A stretch of DNA of 47,615 nucleotides from JAAELZ01 sp047639475. GTDB lineage: Bacteria; Pseudomonadota; Gammaproteobacteria; Arenicellales; Poriferihabitantaceae. The stretch lies in NCBI GenBank assembly GCA_047639475.1, contig JBLIOD010000015.1, positions 1-47,615 on the forward strand, written 5' to 3'. Below are positions 42,260 through 47,615 of the stretch, piece by piece. The notes beneath the pieces are model-generated. The model ran no database searches. It saw only the letters and a list, made by a program, of their open reading frames with translations, and was not told the origin of the DNA. Each line of letters starts with the position of its first letter. The first letter of the stretch is position 1. Both the position numbers and the translations under genes were made by a program.

Positions 42260-43303
42260 ATGGCATCAATACGTAAGATTCGAACTAAAGCAGGGAAGGC
42301 CAACTACCATGTAGAAATTCGGTTAAAGGGATTTCCACCTCAGCGTGCGTCTTTTTCTCGGATTACAGACGCAAAACGCTGGGCACAGGATACTGAGTCG
42401 GCTATACGAGAAAGTAGATACTTCAAAACTACTGAAGCCCGAAAGCATACATTAACAAACGCAATTGAGCGTTATGCTGAATCTGTATTACCAACTAAAA
42501 AAGACTTTAAGAAGCAGGGAGCACAACTTCGTTGGTGGTCTGATGAGCTTGGGTCCTACACACTAGCCGATGTTACGCCTTCGTTAATTGGTGAGGCTAG
42601 GGATAAATTGCAAATGCATAGAGCGCCAGCAACTGTTGTTCGGTATTTGGCAGCTTTGTCACATGTTTTGTCTACAGCGGTAAATGAATGGGGATGGATC
42701 GAGAATAATCCCATATCAAAGGTAAGAAAACCTAAGGAGCCGAGAGGAAGGGTGCGGTTTTTATCAGATAAAGAGCGAACGCGATTACTTGAGGCTTGTA
42801 AGGCATCTGATAATCAAGCGTTATACATAATTGTGGTATTGGCGCTATCTACAGGCATGAGGCAAGGAGAAATACTTAATTTGAAGTGGGAGGATGTTGA
42901 CGCGATAAACAACCGAATGGTTTTACATGAAACTAAGAATGGAGAACGCAGAGTTGTACCGCTTACAGGATACGCACGTGATTTGATTATGGAACAAAGC
43001 AAGATTAGAGACGTTGGTAGAGGTTTACTCTTTCCAGGAAGAAACAAGAATAAGCCAGTGTTTATAAGGGCGCCGTGGATGAAAGCAGTTAAAGCGGCCG
43101 AAATAGTGGATTTTCGTTTTCATGACCTCAGGCATAGTGCAGCAAGTTATATGTTGATGAGCGGTGCAAGTTTAGGGGAAATAGCAGACTTACTCGGACA
43201 CAAAACTTTACAGATGGTTAAGCGGTATTCTCATCTTTCAGAGTCACATACAGTGAGAGTGGTATCAAAAATGAATGATCAGATATTTGGAGTTAGTTCG
43301 TGA
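42260..43303 (+). CDS. int: Tyrosine-type site-specific integrase
   Basis: The 347-residue recombinase has an N-terminal arm-binding domain, a SAM-like core-binding domain (about 60-165) and the catalytic domain. Catalytic residues are Arg201 (STGMRQGE), Lys226 (ETKNGERR), His288-Arg291 (FHDLRHS), His314 (LLGHKT) and Tyr323 (VKRYSHL), so it appears intact. It probably inserted the element at the tRNA-Phe gene. It overlaps the next gene by four bases (GTGA). Confidence 0.95.
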   Translation: MASIRKIRTKAGKANYHVEIRLKGFPPQRASFSRITDAKRWAQDTESAIRESRYFKTTEARKHTLTNAIERYAESVLPTKKDFKKQGAQLRWWSDELGSYTLADVTPSLIGEARDKLQMHRAPATVVRYLAALSHVLSTAVNEWGWIENNPISKVRKPKEPRGRVRFLSDKERTRLLEACKASDNQALYIIVVLALSTGMRQGEILNLKWEDVDAINNRMVLHETKNGERRVVPLTGYARDLIMEQSKIRDVGRGLLFPGRNKNKPVFIRAPWMKAVKAAEIVDFRFHDLRHSAASYMLMSGASLGEIADLLGHKTLQMVKRYSHLSESHTVRVVSKMNDQIFGVSS

Positions 43304-43752
43304 GCAGAGGCATAGGAAAACAGCAACAACACATTATAGAATTGATGCACAAAGTGAAAGGGCAAACAGCTTTGCAGCTCGCGCACTCAATCCATGGGAA
43401 TGATTGCAGTAAAACTATGAGGGGGTCCGTTGATAGATCAATACGATCTTTGGTAAAAGCAGGCAATTTACAAAATGTGTCACATACTTACCCGCGCATA
43501 TATATCTTGCCAGTGGAGCGAAGACACTCTAAAGATCTCGAAACAGAGAAACGTAGAAAGGCACTATCCCTATATAGGGATTTAGAGGACAGCTTAATTG
43601 AAGCTAAATACTCACTCGAAAGGTTTAGACAGCATCTTGTTAATGGAAATCGTTTTGCATTTGAGGATGAAATAGAAGAAAACGCGATTTATAAGTTATA
43701 TGACCTTGCAACAGAGCTTAAAAGTTTATGTGGATATAAGAGAGGAAATTAG
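43300..43752 (+). CDS. Hypothetical protein, possible winged-helix regulator
   Basis: The 150-residue product starts at GTG inside the last codons of int. The first 70 residues (QQQHIIELMHKVKGQTALQLAHSIHG, MRGSVDRSIRSLVKAGNLQNVSHTYPRIYIL) look like a winged helix. The rest is a charged helical region (about 75-145). It is co-translated with int and may regulate integration or serve as a directionality helper. The family is not recognised. Confidence 0.6.
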   Translation: MSRGIGKQQQHIIELMHKVKGQTALQLAHSIHGNDCSKTMRGSVDRSIRSLVKAGNLQNVSHTYPRIYILPVERRHSKDLETEKRRKALSLYRDLEDSLIEAKYSLERFRQHLVNGNRFAFEDEIEENAIYKLYDLATELKSLCGYKRGN

Positions 43753-43875
43753 AGTTATAGGTAGTCTAAATATTTAGTAATAATATAAATATATGCTTAT
43801 AAACAATGATATACAGCAATAAGGGTAGTGCATGTTCAAGTCTCTTCTATTGTCCATGCTCTAATTTGATCTCGC

Positions 43876-43903
43876 CGCGAACTACAGCACTCAGTGGTTC
43901 GCG
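43876..43903. promoter_or_regulatory. Hairpin upstream of the AlpA-like gene
   Basis: CGCGAACTAC pairs with GTGGTTCGCG (10 bp, one G-U) around an 8-base loop. It sits 28 bases before the AlpA-like gene. It may terminate the int transcript, although no T-run follows, or it may be a regulatory site. Confidence 0.45.
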
Positions 43904-43930
43904 ATTAATTAGGAATAATGAGGTCAATAG

Positions 43931-44161
43931 ATGAAAGTAAAGCAAACGCAAGCAGGCGTGAAAACTGTAAATAAGCGAATAGGAACACTTCCACAAACCT
44001 CCCAAGCGTACCCTGCATTTACAGTAGCTTCGTTGCGATGGTTGGTTTTTAACGAAAAGACCAATGGTTTTAGTTCTTGCATTAGACGCATTGGTAGAAA
44101 AGTCCTAATCGACTTCGATTCGTTTGAGCAGTGGATCGATGATCAACAACTTGCAGCTTAG
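43931..44161 (+). CDS. AlpA/excisionase-like small HTH protein
   Basis: The 76-residue protein has a MerR/AlpA-like HTH: YPAFTVASLRWLVFNE, then SSCIRRIGRKVLIDFDSFEQWIDDQQ, the usual 'recognition helix and wing' ending. Such proteins act as excisionases or activators of integrase in islands. GAGGT lies eight bases before the ATG. Confidence 0.75.
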   Translation: MKVKQTQAGVKTVNKRIGTLPQTSQAYPAFTVASLRWLVFNEKTNGFSSCIRRIGRKVLIDFDSFEQWIDDQQLAA

Positions 44162-44162
44162 C

Positions 44163-44537
44163 ATGCATTACAAAAGGAACAAGACAGCGGACGGTACAGG
44201 AGTGCAAAAAGGCACTTCAGGAGGCTTTTACAAACGCAAAGCTAACCCAAGCTCTGAGGTTGTATTCTTAAATTCAGAATTGGTGATTGAGTTGTTTCCT
44301 AAGCGAAATAGCTTGACCATTAGCCCGTGTAACGCTGTGCCTTGGAATATTTGCTCAATTAATGTGTTCCGGTGTGTTTTGGAAGTCGCTGTCAAACTCA
44401 ATCGTGAAACTGAGACCAATGAAATTGGCAAGAACCTCCCTGTAATGTGGCACGCTAACGCTCACCGTGAAAGACACGAAATGGTGCTTGGAAAGTTTCA
44501 ATGTGCGCCAGGGCATTTAACCGAGGTGGCTGTATGA
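44163..44537 (+). CDS. Hypothetical protein of the integrative element
   Basis: The 124-residue protein starts at the ATG right after the AlpA-like stop; an upstream in-frame start would overlap that gene. It is basic at the N-terminus (MHYKRNKTADGTG) and has LVIELFPKRNSLTISPC and LPVMWHANAHRERHEMVL. I do not recognise a family. It overlaps the CHC2 gene by four bases, so it belongs to the same transcript. Confidence 0.55.
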   Translation: MHYKRNKTADGTGVQKGTSGGFYKRKANPSSEVVFLNSELVIELFPKRNSLTISPCNAVPWNICSINVFRCVLEVAVKLNRETETNEIGKNLPVMWHANAHRERHEMVLGKFQCAPGHLTEVAV

Positions 44538-44998
44538 ATTTAATGCACGTTATTGATAAATTGGAATTCGTGAAACAAACAGCTCATAGAGAATGGAAGG
44601 CTCTTTGTCCAGCTCATGATGATCGAGATCCAAGCCTTTGTATAAAACATGTTGACGGTAAACTTCTTGTGCATTGTTTTGCAGGTTGTGAGATCCATGA
44701 GATTGTTGAAGCATTAGGTTTGACGGTGTCAGACCTGTTTGACAATAAATCACACTTCACTGTGCCCCAAGCTAAGCAGCACCGAATTAACGCAAATGCG
44801 CGTGATAGCTTACTTGCTATATCTGTGCCAATTCGGGCTTTAATGATTGGTGTAGAAATTCAGCAAACAAGACGACTAAATCTTGACGAGCTTGGCCAGT
44901 TCAGGTCTGCTTATGAAACTGTCGACAGAGTTTTGTCGATAGCAGCTTCAAGTGGGCTAGTTCCTTTGCGTAGGAATAACTTCGAGGTGGCAGCATGA
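44534..44998 (+). CDS. CHC2-type zinc-finger protein (primase-like N-terminal domain)
   Basis: The 154-residue protein has Cys25 and His28 (CPAHDDRDPSL) with Cys48 and Cys52 (HCFAGC), as in phage and island primases. The catalytic Toprim part is missing: only a helical region follows to the end. It may recruit primer synthesis or bind the origin. I use the ATG that overlaps the previous gene by four bases. It overlaps the RepA-like gene by four bases (ATGA). Confidence 0.8.
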   Translation: MNLMHVIDKLEFVKQTAHREWKALCPAHDDRDPSLCIKHVDGKLLVHCFAGCEIHEIVEALGLTVSDLFDNKSHFTVPQAKQHRINANARDSLLAISVPIRALMIGVEIQQTRRLNLDELGQFRSAYETVDRVLSIAASSGLVPLRRNNFEVAA

Positions 44999-46167
44999 AA
45001 ACGAACTTGATGGATTTAGCTGAAAAGCGAAGTATGCGAAGCCCCTATTACTTTAATCTAGAACCAATAACTCACTCTGAGGCAAATAGCGCCAAGTTGT
45101 CACCTGATTGCATAGTTGAAAACTATATGTTCAGCGATGTGGCTCAGTTGATTGCTGCAGGTGGAGTAGGCAAAACAACAATTGCACTGTACGAAATGGT
45201 TCATATTGTTTTAGGTATCGAATTATGGGGGCATAAAATTGTTAAGCCAGGTGTATGCGTATTGATTACAGCCGAAGATAGCAGAGAGGTTTGTATAGCC
45301 CGACTAAAGAAGGTCTGCGAGGCTCTTGCTCTAGGGCCTGACCAATGGGCGGCGGTAATGGAAAAAGTGCTTATATTGGATGTAGCTGGCTCAGGTTGGA
45401 AATTACTGACAGCGGATGGAGACATTAAGTTGACTGAGCTTTCAGATGAAATAATTGATAACTGCAAACACCATGACCCCGTTCTACTTGTAATTGACCC
45501 AGCGGTATCATTTAACGCATCAGAATCTAGTGGAAATGATGGGGCTCAGGGGCTTGTAACCGCAGCTAGGCGTATAAAAAATGGTTTGAATTGTTGTGTT
45601 AGGTACATACATCATACTGGGCAAGATGCGGCTAGAAACAAAACCAAAGATGCCTATGCTGGCCGTGGTGGAACAGCACTATCTGATGGTTGTCGTATGG
45701 TAAACGTACTGCATCCGTGGGATAAGTCTATGGGGGCTTTACCGCTGGGAATCGACGCATCCAGTGAAGACGTCCTAATGTTAATGCAACCTAAATTAAG
45801 TTATACCAAGCCCCAACCAGATTTATTTATCGTTCGTGATGGATGGAGTTACAAGTCGTATCGTAGGCCACCACCCGTATCAACTGAAATATTATTGAAA
45901 GAGCAAAAAGCGCAGATTGTCAGATTTCTCGAATCTAAGATTAAATCGGATGTGAAGTTGACGAAGGGAGCGATTGAAACAGGCTACCTCGACGATTTGA
46001 ATATGAGCAGATCAGATTTTAGAAAGGGACTCGCTCAGCTTATGACTGAGGGAACTTTAGTAGAAAGAACTCTGCCCAGGTCTGAGAAGCAAGGAGGTCG
46101 CACGAAGTACTTGCATTCAACCCCGCGGGGTTCAGAAGTAGGAGTGGCGAGGTTGGGACACAAGTGA
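44995..46167 (+). CDS. RepA-like AAA ATPase (RecA-fold replication helicase)
   Basis: The 390-residue protein has Walker A GGVGKTT at 56-62, Walker B in LLVIDPAVSF (about 162), and VRYIHHTGQ and YAGRGGTALSDGCRM as in RepA/AAA_25 helicases of plasmids and islands. The C-terminus has a helical region with a possible winged helix (about 300-370). With the CHC2 protein it suggests the element replicates on its own after excision. Confidence 0.85.
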   Translation: MKTNLMDLAEKRSMRSPYYFNLEPITHSEANSAKLSPDCIVENYMFSDVAQLIAAGGVGKTTIALYEMVHIVLGIELWGHKIVKPGVCVLITAEDSREVCIARLKKVCEALALGPDQWAAVMEKVLILDVAGSGWKLLTADGDIKLTELSDEIIDNCKHHDPVLLVIDPAVSFNASESSGNDGAQGLVTAARRIKNGLNCCVRYIHHTGQDAARNKTKDAYAGRGGTALSDGCRMVNVLHPWDKSMGALPLGIDASSEDVLMLMQPKLSYTKPQPDLFIVRDGWSYKSYRRPPPVSTEILLKEQKAQIVRFLESKIKSDVKLTKGAIETGYLDDLNMSRSDFRKGLAQLMTEGTLVERTLPRSEKQGGRTKYLHSTPRGSEVGVARLGHK

Positions 46168-46209
46168 TGAAAATTGGTTAAGAAGTTTGGTTGACAGGAA
46201 TAACGTTTA

Positions 46210-46267
46210 ACTTCGCCGCCGCCTTAAGGAATTACCTACTGGCGGCGAAGTGCCACCGTAGTAGGTA
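46210..46267. repeat. Interlocked inverted repeats
   Basis: The 11-bp pair (46210-46220 and 46241-46251) and the 8-bp pair (46233-46240 and 46260-46267) interleave. Hairpin one holds an arm of hairpin two in its loop, and the reverse is also true. They can form alternative hairpins or a pseudoknot. Confidence 0.65.
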
Positions 46268-46402
46268 TCCCACTTTTCTTGCTTTTTGTTGAGTATTAAC
46301 GGCGAAGTGGGGCGGGGTTGGCGAGTTACGTACTACTTCAAATATTCCCATAGGGTAGCCTATGCTTTCTAATTAATTTACGAATGTATGTGTTGGGGTG
46401 CA

Positions 46403-46466
46403 AGTCTTGAGTAAAGACTGTTGGAGGCAAGTCTTTTGCGCGGCGATGAACAGCTATGCCGTGCAA
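46403..46466 (+). ncRNA. Candidate structured RNA with two hairpins
   Basis: The first stem is AGTCTT/AAGACT with a 5-base loop. The second is TTGCGCGGC/GCCGTGCAA, nine pairs including one G-U, with a 13-base loop. No open frame covers them. They may be an RNA gene, a terminator group for the minus-strand gene, or part of the origin. Confidence 0.4.
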
Positions 46467-46498
46467 CGCTTTTGGGATGCTCATATTCGTTTACTGAC

Positions 46499-46870
46499 TT
46501 ATATTTTTGGTTCATAAATTTGGCATTCCCCATTTGTCGACGTTTGCCCTCCCTGTTCGTTTTTAAACGAAATGGCATAATTAAGCGTAATTCTATGAAT
46601 ACTGAAATACTCTTCTATATCTCCATTGCTATCAGATTTGTATATTCTATAAGACAAAGGGGTTGTTTCGTATTCTCCAGAAACTAACACACTAGTATCT
46701 AAGATTACTGAATACATGTTTTCTTCCATATTCAAACTTATGAAAAAGTCAGTTTTACCTGCGATTTCCCCATTTACATTCAAAACTCCTGAGCAGTAAA
46801 GTTTTTCCGTCGCAGCGGTTGCTAGATTCGGGATCAATAATAGTAGAAGTAAAAAATGTTTACGTATCAC
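46499..46870 (-). CDS. Hypothetical secreted protein
   Basis: The 123-residue product begins MIRKHFLLLLLLIPNLATAATE, a clean signal peptide cleaved near ATA-ATE. The mature part is beta-rich with two cysteines (KLYCSGVLNV and GECQIYEPKI) that may bond. It is on the opposite strand to the element's other genes, a common place for cargo. No family is recognised. Confidence 0.65.
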   Translation of the reverse strand: MIRKHFLLLLLLIPNLATAATEKLYCSGVLNVNGEIAGKTDFFISLNMEENMYSVILDTSVLVSGEYETTPLSYRIYKSDSNGDIEEYFSIHRITLNYAISFKNEQGGQTSTNGECQIYEPKI

Positions 46871-47615
46871 TGTTAATTTTATCTAATGTGTTCACTCTAA
46901 AAGGCAAAGTCTCTATCGAACCAGACCCAGCGTAATAATTTTCCATAAAAATTTAGTAACTGCTCTTAAACTTTTCGATCTTCCAGCATGAGTATAAACG
47001 ATCCATAGCTGAATTCATGTTTTGCCATATTTCCACTTATCCAATATTCAAACACTACTTTTCTAGAGGTTTGCAATGTAGACACTTTTCGATGAAAAAG
47101 GTTAGGTTCTTACTTTGCTTGAATTGCATGGGTGATGCGCTCCGCGCGGTTTTTATAGCCACACTAGTTTAAAGCGACTTCCTACCGTTATTTATTTTAA
47201 ACCGTTAGACTGTAGCAGTCACAGCCAATCTAAGGAGGGGATAAGGAGGAAGTTAACACTTGGGTCCCTGCTGCTTTAAGTCGTTGCCACGGGCATTAGA
47301 GAGCGCGGTAAAGGCGACTATTTCCACCCCTAGGCGATCCACAGCATTATTTGGCTTTTTGTAATGGGGTGTTGAGTATTGTTGAGGTTTACCTGAGTAA
47401 TTGAGCCTGAAATTATCCTCAGGTTGCTATTGCGGGCATCGCAAGGTTTGTTCAACGAATAACTCTAAGGCTTTAGCGACCGACCGAGTTTGGCCCTTTT
47501 CTGCCGATCTCTAACTAATAAATAGCTTCGAAAACCCCCGATAGCAGTCAGTCATTCAAACCACCACTGCTAAGCATGGACGCAGGCCACTTCGCGGCGT
47601 CCCGCCACTACGCTT
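46871..47615. other. Gene-poor end of the window
   Basis: No convincing coding frame is seen in these 745 bases on either strand. A small hairpin followed by T residues (47137-47154, GCGC-TCC-GCGC) might be a weak terminator. I looked for a copy of the tRNA-Phe 3' end (an attR) and did not find one, so the element continues beyond the window or uses a shorter repeat. Confidence 0.5.

Larger units (their letters stand above)
46168..46498. other. Structured non-coding region after the RepA-like gene (origin candidate)
   Basis: No gene is seen in these 331 bases. They hold a perfect 11-bp inverted repeat (46210-46251, ACTTCGCCGCC/GGCGGCGAAGT), a competing 8-bp repeat (TACCTACT at 46233, AGTAGGTA at 46260), a third CGGCGAAGTGG copy at 46300, and a double hairpin at 46403-46466. 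Position next to a replication ATPase fits an origin. Confidence 0.55.

Noticed and set aside
44124..44162. Longer start for the unknown gene after the AlpA-like gene
   Set aside because: It would overlap the AlpA-like gene by 38 bases, while an ATG lies just after that gene's stop.
46378..46578. Minus-strand frame over the two-hairpin region
   Set aside because: No family features or good start; it runs into the secreted protein gene and overlaps structured DNA.
46871..47615. Right-hand repeat (attR) of the tRNA-Phe 3' end
   Set aside because: No copy of the last 15-20 tRNA bases was found to the end of the window; GGCCAC at 47586 is too short and lacks the T-arm.
1..47615. CRISPR arrays, insertion sequences or rRNA genes
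   Set aside because: No regular spacer-repeat pattern, transposase or rRNA sequence was seen.

Overview
The window looks like a chromosomal segment of a marine-type Gammaproteobacterium of moderate GC. The evidence is the gene order tuf - S10 - spc - alpha with SecY and L36 embedded, the zinc-free S14, the zinc-binding L36, and the types of accessory genes. I cannot name the genus.

Positions 1-14034 carry the 3' end of tuf and an intact run of 27 ribosomal protein genes plus secY and rpoA, all on the plus strand and closed by a strong bidirectional terminator. The only oddities are the secY start region, where the sequence looks one base out of frame, and a GC-rich hairpin ahead of rpsM.

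Positions 14069-22387 hold ampD, a GFA-family gene and a GlxA/GbdR-type regulator. These are followed on the minus strand by a corrinoid one-carbon module: MTHFR-like protein, corrinoid protein, DUF1638, 'virulence factor' family protein, methyltetrahydrofolate:corrinoid methyltransferase, a second GFA protein and a RACo-type reductive activator. The module can move a methyl group from a corrinoid protein to tetrahydrofolate and on to methylene-THF. The substrate-specific methyltransferase (MttB/MtgB type) is not in the window.

Positions 22552-31917 hold a roughly 1010-residue kinase / M23 peptidase-like / class III aminotransferase fusion, divergent from a GntR/FCD regulator across a perfect 24-bp palindrome. 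Behind the regulator is an operon of an alpha/beta hydrolase, a ThDP enzyme related to sulfoacetaldehyde acetyltransferase, and a carboxymuconolactone-decarboxylase-like protein. Two unknown genes, a cystathionine gamma-synthase-type enzyme and a yjdM/phnA homologue broken by a one-base frameshift follow. Positions 32071-40707 carry an omega-aminotransferase, an AzlC/AzlD exporter pair and a secreted trio: DUF1800-like, DUF1501 and a PQQ-type dehydrogenase with an N-terminal haem c motif.

Positions 40887-47615 contain a tRNA-Phe gene preceded by decayed tandem tRNA-like units, and then one side of an integrative element. The element has a PIN-like gene framed by an inverted repeat, a tyrosine integrase, small regulatory genes, a CHC2 zinc-finger protein, a RepA-like ATPase and an origin-like structured region. 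Its right end lies beyond the window. The parts most worth attention are the tRNA-Phe locus, the triple fusion with its palindromic operator, the corrinoid module, and the small replicon with its structured non-coding DNA.
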